Source: Pseudomonadota bacterium
GTDB lineage: Bacteria > Myxococcota_A > Polyangia > Fen-1088
NCBI GenBank assembly: GCA_023438785.1
Contig: JAEXQJ010000102.1
Coordinates: 1-6,301 of the forward strand
DNA length: 6,301 nt
Direction: 5' to 3'
Part shown: piece by piece, positions 1 to 6,093 of the stretch
Layout of the letters: the number at the start of each line of letters is the position of its first letter
Position numbering within the stretch: the first letter of the stretch is position 1
Notes under the pieces: model-generated
What the model was told of the DNA's origin: nothing
The model's input: only the letters and a program-made list of their open reading frames with translations
Database searches by the model: none
Translations under genes and position numbers: made by a program

Positions 1-62
1 CCTCGCGCCTCGGGCTGCTCGCATCTCCGCGTTCTCGCTCGGTCTTCAAACCGTTCGGCGCT

Positions 63-704
63 CTAGGGCGTCGGTTGCGCCTCGGGGGCGGCCACCTTCA
101 ACTTGTCCACCACCTTGCGCACCCCATCCGCGTTACGGGCGATGCCCACGGTGCGCTGGTGGATGGCTTCCGACGCTACTGTGCCTGACAGCGTGACCAC
201 GCCGTGGTGGGTTTCCACCCCCACATGGCTGGCCTCGGGCGCGGCGGTGACCAGGGCCGATTTCACCCTCGTCGTGATCCACGAATCGGCCATCGTCTCC
301 TTCGCGCCTTGCGTGCCTCGTTCAATCTCGCTCTGCACGGCACCTCCGTCCGGCTGCCCGTGATCCCCGCTGGCATTGCCGTCACCGCGAATCTCAAGTC
401 GATTGTCGACCTGGGTCACGCCCTCGACACGGCCAGCGATTTCGCCCGCCCGGTCCTTGGCGAACTGGCTGGTCACCGTCCCCGTGAGCGTGGCCTCCCC
501 CGCCCTATCCACGGACACGTTGATGTCCTGTTGGGCCAACTGCTGATCCGCGCGTATGCGTTTGCTCACCTGCCTCTCGACGGTGGCGAGAGATGCCTGC
601 GCGCTGGACGATCCCGAGTTGCTGCTCTTGGCCTCGGCGGGCAGGGCCACCCATACGGTCATCAATCCCGCGGCCAACCATAGCCGCGATAACGCGCACG
701 TCAT
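63..704 (-). CDS. Exported OsmY-like protein with two BON domains
   Basis: A 213-residue protein with an N-terminal signal peptide: a hydrophobic core at about residues 7-22 and a likely signal peptidase I site after Ala-Glu-Ala (23-25). A Ser-rich spacer is followed by BON domain 1 (about 41-106) and, after a Gly/Asp/Gln-rich linker (about 107-135), BON domain 2 (about 138-204). Both domains carry the family signature of a Gly-x-Val-Thr-Leu-x-Gly-Thr-Val strand (ATLTGTV at 71-77, VVTLSGTV at 169-176) and a Gly-Val-x-x-Val-x-(N/D)-(R/K)-Leu end (95-103 and 194-202). BON proteins bind lipid or envelope surfaces; two domains plus a signal peptide at about 200 residues match the OsmY pattern of periplasmic, osmotically induced proteins. 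The ATG is preceded by GAGGGGG (710-716), which lies inside the last codons of the upstream membrane-protein gene, whose stop ends one base before this start. Translational coupling is therefore likely. Family call firm; exact role inferred. Confidence 0.93.
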   Translation of the reverse strand: MTCALSRLWLAAGLMTVWVALPAEAKSSNSGSSSAQASLATVERQVSKRIRADQQLAQQDINVSVDRAGEATLTGTVTSQFAKDRAGEIAGRVEGVTQVDNRLEIRGDGNASGDHGQPDGGAVQSEIERGTQGAKETMADSWITTRVKSALVTAAPEASHVGVETHHGVVTLSGTVASEAIHQRTVGIARNADGVRKVVDKLKVAAPEAQPTP

Positions 705-705
705 G

Positions 706-1050
706 TCATCCCCCTCTTTGGTAACGGTTACGGTAGCGCCGACCCGGGTGCTCCAGTTCGGCGGGTACCATGGAGATCACGAAGACCGCCATCGCCACCA
801 GGCAGTTGTTCCACATCAGGCCCAGGCGCAAATCAGGCAGCATCAGTGTGGCGAAGAACAACCACACCGCCACAATTGCGTTGGCGTAGCGCATGCGGGT
901 AAAGCCGGCCAACACCAGCAGCGAAAGGACCATGATAATCACGCCCGTGATGAGCGCGTTGGTGAGCTGGGCAGCGCCGTGCGGCCACAGAAAGCTGGAC
1001 AGGAAGAGCCACAGGCCGAGGAGGAAGGTCAAGGCGCGTGACGCCGTCAT
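706..1050 (-). CDS. SPW-repeat family integral membrane protein
   Basis: A 114-residue, very hydrophobic protein with four predicted membrane segments at about residues 5-21, 29-49, 57-73 and 81-97, and a short basic C-terminal tail rich in Arg. The two halves look like an internal duplication: residues about 6-47 and 57-97 share a pattern of small residue, Leu/Val-Trp-Leu-Phe, Pro near the helix end, then Asn followed by a hydrophobic helix ending in Ser. This is the architecture of the SPW repeat family, although the name-giving Ser-Pro-Trp triplets are degenerate here (Leu-Trp-Pro at 21-23, Met-Leu-Pro at 70-72). The molecular function of the family is not established. AGAGGG (1056-1061) sits 5 bases ahead of the ATG, supporting this start. 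It is the first gene of a tight two-gene operon with the BON protein. I see no convincing sigma-70 promoter upstream. Confidence 0.88.
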   Translation of the reverse strand: MTASRALTFLLGLWLFLSSFLWPHGAAQLTNALITGVIIMVLSLLVLAGFTRMRYANAIVAVWLFFATLMLPDLRLGLMWNNCLVAMAVFVISMVPAELEHPGRRYRNRYQRGG

Positions 1051-1144
1051 CCGCGCCCTCTGCGAGATTCAAGCCTCAGCGCCGCGCCCATGTCCCTCCG
1101 CAAGTGTGAGAGCCGGTTCCGCGCACTTCCAGGGCGCAGCGGGT

Positions 1145-1300
1145 TCAGCGTCCGACGAACACCGTGGCCGTGACCGACAATCCCGCGCGCAAGGGCAGGT
1201 CGGACGGTAGGTCCACTGAATACGCACCGGCACGACTTTCACGAAGTTGCCCGAGGCGTTCTCGGGAGGGATCAGCGGACCGGCGCCCGCTGCCCCCGCA
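1145..1300 (-). pseudogene. C-terminal relic of an EmrA/HlyD-type efflux adaptor, frameshifted
   Basis: On the minus strand, one frame reads PLIPPENASGNFVKVV followed by PVRI, down to about 1219. From about 1216 the neighbouring frame continues with VDLPSDLPLRAGLSVTATV and stops with TGA at 1145-1147. Together these match, in order, the conserved C-terminal end of EmrA-type membrane fusion proteins: a Leu-Pro-x-x-Asn-Ala-Ser/Thr-Gly-Asn-Trp/Phe-x-Lys-Val-Val-Gln-Arg motif, then Pro-Val-Arg-Ile, then Pro-Leu-Arg-x-Gly-Leu-Ser. The join needs a frameshift within about 1213-1220, and the Gln-Arg normally between Lys-Val-Val and Pro-Val-Arg is missing. The rest of the roughly 350-residue adaptor (membrane anchor, coiled-coil hairpin, lipoyl domain) is absent; upstream of about 1300 no similarity is seen. 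Intact relatives link an inner-membrane MFS pump to an outer-membrane channel. The match is from memory of family motifs, not an alignment. Confidence 0.72.
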
Positions 1301-1354
1301 CCTCTCGCTCCGCCACTCGGGCAAAGATAGCAGCCCCGTTTTGAGGCGTGCCAT

Positions 1355-1376
1355 GGCGGCACAGTCGGATGCCGCC
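1355..1376 (-). terminator. GC-rich hairpin after the kinase gene, possible 3' end structure
   Basis: A perfect 7-bp inverted repeat, GGCGGCA (1355-1361) and TGCCGCC (1370-1376), encloses an 8-base loop and begins 16 bases beyond the kinase stop codon (1393-1395). It could end or stabilise the kinase transcript. There is no T-tract after it on the minus strand, so it is not a canonical intrinsic terminator, and GC-rich DNA yields such stems by chance. Confidence 0.3.
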
Positions 1377-1392
1377 GCGGAGGTCCTCGCCC

Positions 1393-3897
1393 TCACCCGA
1401 GGGTGGCCGCGGCGCTCAGGACTTCGTCTAGCCGTTCCAGGCTGGGTGGCTTGGGGATATGCCACTCGAACCCCGCAGCTTCGGCTCGACGCACGTCCTC
1501 GGCCAAGGCATACCCGGTGAGCGCCACGAGACGCACGCCCCGTAGGGCCTGATCAGCGCGAATGGCCCGCGCCACCTCGTAGCCATCCATACCCGGCAGG
1601 CCGATGTCACAGAGCACGACGTCAGGGCGCAGCTCGCGAACCGAGGCGATGCCCTCCGGTCCGCTGTGAGCCAGGCTCACTTCGTGTCCGCCGAATTGCA
1701 GGGCCTCGCGCAGACTCTCGGCCGCATCGCGGTTGTCTTCGATAACCAGCACCCGCCGGCGCGGTACCGTCGCGGCAGGCATGCCGGGAGGGGTGACCGC
1801 GTGGCCCTCACCAAGCGGCAGGCGGACCACCATCTCGGTCCCTCTGCCCACCCCCGCGCTGAAGGCCTGCACCTCGCCGCCGTGCAGTTCGACCAGACCG
1901 CGCACCAGAGCCAGCCCCAGGCCAAGCCCGCCGCGACTGCGATCCAAGCTCGCCTCGGCCTGCATGAAGGGTTGGAACAGGCACTCGATTGTCGCCGGGG
2001 CCATGCCAATCCCTTCGTCGATGACCCGAACCACCGCCTGCTGCCCGTCTCGCGCCACCGAGAGCGAGGCCTGGGTATCGCGCGCGCCGAACTTGGCGGC
2101 ATTCTGCAGCAGGTTGCCCACGACCTGGGCCAGGCGCGTGCCATCTGCATTCACGTAGAGCGGCTCGGGGGCCAGCGTCACATTGAGCCGAACGGCGGCG
2201 CGCTCGAAAAGCCAACCGTAATCCTCGGCCGCGCGGCGGACCAACTCGTTGAGCTCCAGCAGCTCCCGCTGAAGCTCGATCTTGTTGCGCGCGATCCGCG
2301 TGACGTCCAGGAGATCGTCGACCAGCCTGGAGAGCTGCTCGGTCTGTCGCTCGATGATTCGCAACGCACGCCGGGCCTGCTCGCCGCCCGCGGGCGCCCG
2401 CCCCAGCACGAACAGGCTGTTCTTGATGGGCGCCAACGGGTTACGCAACTCGTGCGAGAGGATGGCCAGGAACTCGTTCTTGCGACGGTCGGCCTCGGCC
2501 AAAGAGACGTTGGCCGCCGCCAGATCGGCCTGGGCCCGTTTCATGTCCGTGATGTCGGTCGCGATGCCGAGCACGGTCTGCGACTCAACGCCCTCACAGG
2601 GTTCGAGGCTGAGACGCAAATCGAAGGTCCGCAGCCCCAGGTCGGTCGACCGCTCGAAGGACAATGAATTCGGCCGGCCCGACCGAAACACCTCGCTCAA
2701 GATGGGCTCAAAAGTGTCACACAGGGCCTCGGGCATGCCCAACTGGCGCGCCGTCTTGCCCATGACCCGCGCCCATGGCTGGCCGACCAGCCGCTCCCCG
2801 CTTGGGCTGAGGTACACAATGCGCTGGCAGGAGTCGAAACGCATCAGAATTGACGGGATGTTCTGGGCCAGCGAACGAAACATGCGCTCGCTGTTCCGCA
2901 GCTGCATTTCCGTGCGTTGGGCCACTTCCACCACGGAGCGCAGCCGATCCGCGTAGGCGCGCAGCTCCTCCTGGCTGCGCCGACACTCGGTCACGTCGAC
3001 CATGGTGCCCGACATGCGGTCCACGTTCCCGCACGCGTCTAGCTGCGCGCGGCCCCGCATCACGATCCAGCGCTCCACCCCGTCGGCGCGGACGACGCGC
3101 AGCTCGTGCTCCAGGGCGCCCCGCTCGACCATGGCCGCGCCGTACGCCTCGCGCCACGACGGCCGGTCGTCCGGATGAATGGCTTGCATGAACCCGTCCT
3201 CGGTCACCGTCGCGTCGGGTGGCCAACCCAGAATCTCCTTACTGCGCGAATCGAAGGCGAGCAGCCCGGGTTCCACGTCGTGGTCCCAAATGCCCTGCCG
3301 CGCTCCATCCAGGGCCAGGCGCAGGCGCTGCTCGCTGTGCAGGATCCGCTGCCGGCTCTGCTCGGCCTCAGTCTCATCGACGGCCACGATGGCCACGTGG
3401 TCGGCGGCCACGCGGTAGCAGCGGTACTCGTAAAAACGCCACCCCGTCGCCATTGGATACCAGCCACGCAACACCTGCGGCTTGCCTGTCTCCGCCACCT
3501 CCGCCATCTTGTCGCCCCAGCGCGCATCCGCGAGAGGGAAGACCTGGCTGTGCATGCGCCCCACCACCCAGTCGCGCCGCAGCCCCAGACTACGCAAGGC
3601 GGCCGCGTTCACATCCACGTAGACGAAGTCTTGCACCTCACCGTCCCGGTCGCGCTCGACGTGGCCGACCATCACCGAGTCGTCGATCTGTTCGAGGAGG
3701 GCGCGGCAGAAATCGACGCGGGGCCCTGGGGCTGGTGTGACCACAAACCTCTCACCGCTCACACGCCAAGCGCGCTTCTCCCGCGTCCTCGGTCCCAGCA
3801 CCATCTTGTCCTGTCGCCACTGTTTCATGTCCCCGGCGCCCCACATGGCAGAAGACACAGCTCCACGCCCACGTCGGTCCGGCTCCATGCGTATCAC
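1393..3897 (-). CDS. Soluble hybrid sensor histidine kinase (PAS x3, HisKA, HATPase, REC)
   Basis: An 834-residue cytoplasmic kinase with no membrane segment or signal peptide. Domains: PAS 1 (about 62-175), PAS 2 of PAS_3/PAC type (about 187-306, His-Pro-Asp-Asp-Arg at 241-245), a helical linker (about 304-338), PAS 3 (about 335-453), a coiled-coil signalling helix (about 452-475), HisKA with phospho-acceptor His482 in SHELRNP, and HATPase_c (about 583-696). The HATPase shows an N box at 595-603 with Asn599, a G1 box at Asp627-Gly631, an F box at 641-644 and a G2 box at 656-663. A C-terminal REC domain (about 714-830) has Glu720/Asp721, phospho-acceptor Asp764, Thr794 and Lys816. All catalytic residues are present. 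With no DNA-binding output, phosphate presumably passes to an Hpt protein or the REC gates the kinase. No PAS ligand can be named. The listed start is GTG with no good ribosome site; ATG codons at 3888, 3846, 3828 and 3804 are alternatives, and the last has AGGA 4 bases upstream. All leave PAS 1 whole. Confidence 0.95.
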   Translation of the reverse strand: MIRMEPDRRGRGAVSSAMWGAGDMKQWRQDKMVLGPRTREKRAWRVSGERFVVTPAPGPRVDFCRALLEQIDDSVMVGHVERDRDGEVQDFVYVDVNAAALRSLGLRRDWVVGRMHSQVFPLADARWGDKMAEVAETGKPQVLRGWYPMATGWRFYEYRCYRVAADHVAIVAVDETEAEQSRQRILHSEQRLRLALDGARQGIWDHDVEPGLLAFDSRSKEILGWPPDATVTEDGFMQAIHPDDRPSWREAYGAAMVERGALEHELRVVRADGVERWIVMRGRAQLDACGNVDRMSGTMVDVTECRRSQEELRAYADRLRSVVEVAQRTEMQLRNSERMFRSLAQNIPSILMRFDSCQRIVYLSPSGERLVGQPWARVMGKTARQLGMPEALCDTFEPILSEVFRSGRPNSLSFERSTDLGLRTFDLRLSLEPCEGVESQTVLGIATDITDMKRAQADLAAANVSLAEADRRKNEFLAILSHELRNPLAPIKNSLFVLGRAPAGGEQARRALRIIERQTEQLSRLVDDLLDVTRIARNKIELQRELLELNELVRRAAEDYGWLFERAAVRLNVTLAPEPLYVNADGTRLAQVVGNLLQNAAKFGARDTQASLSVARDGQQAVVRVIDEGIGMAPATIECLFQPFMQAEASLDRSRGGLGLGLALVRGLVELHGGEVQAFSAGVGRGTEMVVRLPLGEGHAVTPPGMPAATVPRRRVLVIEDNRDAAESLREALQFGGHEVSLAHSGPEGIASVRELRPDVVLCDIGLPGMDGYEVARAIRADQALRGVRLVALTGYALAEDVRRAEAAGFEWHIPKPPSLERLDEVLSAAATLG

Positions 3898-3974
3898 AGA
3901 TCACACCCGAGCGAGAAGCTTGCGCGCGAAGCGCCGGGTAGGCGCCCGCGGCGCAGACCGTTCGCGGCCCCCCG

Positions 3975-3992
3975 GGTTGCCAGTTGGCAGCC
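3975..3992. repeat. Inverted repeat in the divergent region, operator-like
   Basis: GGTTGCCA (3975-3982) and TGGCAGCC (3985-3992) form an 8-bp inverted repeat with one mismatch around a 2-base centre. The size and symmetry fit a dimeric regulator site, and the position, 24-27 bases ahead of the GH15 start, would let a bound protein block that promoter. The two-base centre makes an RNA hairpin unlikely unless the stem opens. Regulatory function is inference. Confidence 0.35.
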
Positions 3993-4010
3993 TCAACTGC
4001 AGACTGAAGC

Positions 4011-4015
4011 GGAGG
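4011..4015 (+). promoter_or_regulatory. Ribosome binding site that bears on the GH15 start
   Basis: GGAGG lies directly before two tandem GTG codons at 4017 and 4020. Spacing is only 1 base to the first and 4 to the second, so the second GTG is the better initiator. An in-frame TGA at 4005-4007 rules out any start further upstream. Confidence 0.6.
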
Positions 4016-4016
4016 G

Positions 4017-5840
4017 GTGGTGGAAGGCGAACGGCGTCTGCGCATCGAGGATTACGCCATGATCGGCGACACCCAATCGGCGGCGCTGGTTGGGAGCAAT
4101 GGCTCGATCGATTGGCTCTGCCTGCCGCGCTTCGATTCGGGCGCCTGCTTCGCGGCCTTGCTGGGTGAGCCGCGACACGGACGCTGGCTGCTGGCCCCCG
4201 TCGGCCCGATCACGCACATGAGCCGCAGCTACCGCCCCGGCACCCTGGTGCTCGACACGATCTTTCGCACGCCCTCGGGCTGCGTGCGGGTCAGCGACTG
4301 CATGCCGCCGCGCACCCGCGACCCCGACGTGGTTCGCGTGGTGGAGGGCCTGGAGGGCGAGGTGCCCATGCACATGGAGTTGGTCATCCGTTTCGACTAC
4401 GGGTCGACCGTTCCCTGGGTGCGCCGCCACGGCGATGGACGCCTCATCGCCATCGCGGGGCCGGACGCCCTGGTGCTCTCCTCGGGCACGCCCACCCACG
4501 GCGCGGGCATGACCACCGTGTCCGACTTCACGATCCACAAAGGCCAGCAGCTCAGCTATGTCCTCACCTGGCATCCCTCGCACGAGTTGCCGCCCGATGC
4601 GTTGGACGGCAACGCCAGCTTGGCCGGCACGGAGTACTGGTGGCGAAAGTGGGCCGACGTCTGCACCTACGTGGGCCCCTGGCGCGAGGCGGTGATCTCT
4701 TCGCTGTGCGCGCTCAAGGCCCTGACCTACGCACCCACCGGCGGGATCGTGGCCGCCGCCACCACCTCGTTACCTGAGCGTATGCGTGGCGTGCGCAACT
4801 GGGACTACCGCTACTGCTGGCTGCGCGACGCCACCTTCACCCTGTATGCGCTGATGCTGGCCGGCTACCGCACCGAGGCCTGTGCCTGGCGCGACTGGCT
4901 GCTCCGCTCGGTGGCCGGCGATCCCTCGCGGCTGCAAATCATGTACGGCGTGGCGGGCGAACGGCGCCTCACCGAATGGGAGGCGGCCTGGTTGCCGGGC
5001 TACGAGGGCTCCCGGCCCGTGCGCGTGGGCAACGCGGCCATCACCCAGCTCCAGCTTGATGTGTACGGCGAGGTCATGGACGCGCTGCACTTGGCCCGCT
5101 GTCACGGCATTGGTGCGGAGCCCCCGGCCTGGGCCCTGCAACTCGCGCTGATGGAGTTCCTGGAGAGCCACTGGGACTTGCCCGACGAAGGCCTGTGGGA
5201 GGTGCGCGGCCAGCCCGAGCAATTCACCCATTCGAAAATCATGACCTGGGTGGCCTTCGATCGCGCCATTCGCGACGTGGAGAGCAGCCGCACGCAGGGC
5301 CCGGTGGATCGCTGGCGCGCCATTCGCGACACGATACACGCCGAGACCTGCCGGCGGGCCTGGAACGCCCAGCGCCGCGCCTTCACGCAATCCTACGGCT
5401 CGGATTTTCTGGATGCGGCCCTGCTGCTCATTCCACAGGTCGGGTTCCTGCCCATCGGCGACGAGCGCGTGCGCGCCACCATCGCGGCCATCGAGCGCGA
5501 GTTGCTGCGCGACGGCCTCGTGCTGCGCTACTCGCCCGAGGCCCAGAGCACAATAGATGGCCTGCCCCGCGGTGAGGGCGCCTTCATCGCTTGCACCTTC
5601 TGGCTCGTCGACTGCTACCAGCTCATGGGCCGGCACGATGAGGCACGGCGGATTTACGAGAGTCTGCTGGACCTGCGCAACGACGTGGGCCTGCTCTCGG
5701 AAGAATACGACCCGAACGAACGCCGGCAGTTGGGCAACTTCCCGCAGGCCTTCAGTCACGTCGCCATCGTGAACACCGCCTTCAACCTGAGCCCCTCCAT
5801 GCCCAAGCCGGTCGAGGAGCGCCGAGGCAGCGGCCTCTAA
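4017..5840 (+). CDS. Glycoside hydrolase family 15 protein (glucoamylase/trehalase-like)
   Basis: A 607-residue protein, the usual length for bacterial GH15 enzymes with an N-terminal trehalase-like beta-sandwich domain (about 8-215) followed by an (alpha/alpha)6-barrel catalytic domain (about 220-595). Family blocks are intact: IEDYAMIGDTQSAALVGS (10-27) and GSIDWLCLPRFDS (29-41) at the N-terminus, NWDYRYCWLRDA (261-272), GERRLTEWE with LPGYEGS (314-332), then GLWEVRG (392-398). Near the end are GEGAF (519-523) and LLSEEYDP (559-566). By analogy with fungal glucoamylase, Glu395 is the likely general acid and Glu562 the general base of an inverting hydrolysis releasing beta-glucose from alpha-glucans or trehalose. 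Substrate cannot be decided from motifs; actinobacterial relatives include trehalases. No signal peptide, so cytoplasmic. The start is GTG at 4017 or, by ribosome-site spacing, GTG at 4020. It is transcribed divergently from the hybrid kinase. Codon use and GC look like its neighbours. Confidence 0.96.
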   Translation: MVEGERRLRIEDYAMIGDTQSAALVGSNGSIDWLCLPRFDSGACFAALLGEPRHGRWLLAPVGPITHMSRSYRPGTLVLDTIFRTPSGCVRVSDCMPPRTRDPDVVRVVEGLEGEVPMHMELVIRFDYGSTVPWVRRHGDGRLIAIAGPDALVLSSGTPTHGAGMTTVSDFTIHKGQQLSYVLTWHPSHELPPDALDGNASLAGTEYWWRKWADVCTYVGPWREAVISSLCALKALTYAPTGGIVAAATTSLPERMRGVRNWDYRYCWLRDATFTLYALMLAGYRTEACAWRDWLLRSVAGDPSRLQIMYGVAGERRLTEWEAAWLPGYEGSRPVRVGNAAITQLQLDVYGEVMDALHLARCHGIGAEPPAWALQLALMEFLESHWDLPDEGLWEVRGQPEQFTHSKIMTWVAFDRAIRDVESSRTQGPVDRWRAIRDTIHAETCRRAWNAQRRAFTQSYGSDFLDAALLLIPQVGFLPIGDERVRATIAAIERELLRDGLVLRYSPEAQSTIDGLPRGEGAFIACTFWLVDCYQLMGRHDEARRIYESLLDLRNDVGLLSEEYDPNERRQLGNFPQAFSHVAIVNTAFNLSPSMPKPVEERRGSGL

Positions 5841-6093
5841 ACCAAACACTCTCACGTAGGTTGTGGATCACCGAGAGGGCTTCTGAAGAGGCAGAACAGG
5901 CGGCCATCCCTGCGGGGAGTTCCCTGCCGACAACAGCAACCATCACAAGATGACCTCCCCCCCCTCGGCCCCCGCCTACGTCGAGGCCGGGCGTCGGGCG
6001 GTGCGACACACGGGAGAACGGCGGCACCGAATTTGGTGGCCTTGCCAGCAGCGGCTGCGTGAAGATGGCCCAATCCCTCTGCAAGGAGTTTCG
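5841..6093. other. Intergenic gap between GH15 gene and lipoprotein gene
   Basis: No protein-like frame, RNA gene or strong terminator is visible in these 253 bases. Weak inverted repeats occur: CGGCC/GGCCG (5966-5970 and 5985-5989) and CGGTGC/GCACCG (5999-6004 and 6024-6029), each with a long loop and no T-tract. A run of eight C sits at 5957-5964. The gap should hold the promoter of the lipoprotein gene, which I could not place. Confidence 0.5.
6083..6088 (+). promoter_or_regulatory. Ribosome binding site of the lipoprotein gene
   Basis: AAGGAG is followed by a 5-base spacer and ATG at 6094. It is the strongest Shine-Dalgarno match in the window and fixes the start of a gene whose body is cut by the window edge. 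Confidence 0.8.

Larger units (their letters stand above)
1051..1392. other. Intergenic stretch without an intact gene; holds an adaptor relic and a hairpin
   Basis: These 342 bases separate the hybrid kinase stop from the SPW gene start. Open frames on both strands exist but contradict one another and lack protein-like continuity. The recognisable content is a decayed C-terminal fragment of an EmrA/HlyD adaptor (about 1145-1300, minus) and a stem-loop at 1355-1376. The 94 bases from 1051 to 1144 should hold the promoter and leader of the SPW-BON operon, but no clear -35/-10 pair was found there. Confidence 0.6.
3898..4016. promoter_or_regulatory. Divergent intergenic region between kinase and GH15 gene
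   Basis: These 119 bases lie between two genes transcribed away from each other, so promoters for both should sit here or within the kinase 5' end if the downstream ATG is used. GC is high and I cannot point to a convincing -35/-10 pair on either strand. Two inverted repeats are visible: GCGCC/GGCGC (3931-3935 and 3941-3945) and the longer one at 3975-3992. Confidence 0.5.

Noticed and set aside
40..53. CGGT/ACCG hairpin just after the BON gene stop as a terminator
   Set aside because: Only a 4-bp stem with a 6-base loop and no T-tract on the minus strand; not distinguishable from chance.
1666..2667. Long plus-strand open frame (333 codons) antisense to the kinase
   Set aside because: It lies entirely within a kinase with intact HisKA and HATPase motifs. 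Its translation is low-complexity and family-less, as expected from GC-rich codon shadowing.
3984..4001. Sigma-54-like element (TTGGCAG ... CTGCA) ahead of the GH15 gene
   Set aside because: The GG-to-GC spacing is 11 instead of the strict 10 bases, and the implied transcription start would fall on the ribosome site.
3106..4062. Plus-strand open frame (318 codons) antisense to the kinase N-terminus and running into the GH15 start
   Set aside because: His/Arg/Pro-rich shadow translation with no family pattern; it overlaps two well-supported genes.
5824..5837. GAGGC/GCCTC hairpin overlapping the end of the GH15 coding region
   Set aside because: A 5-bp stem inside the last codons with no T-tract; too weak to call a terminator.
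4770..5855. Minus-strand open frame (361 codons) antisense to the GH15 gene
   Set aside because: It mirrors conserved catalytic-domain codons, has no recognisable domain, and arises from third-position GC bias.
5957..5964. Run of eight C as a phase-variable tract
   Set aside because: It lies in non-coding DNA about 130 bases from the next start with no promoter elements around it, so there is no support for switching.
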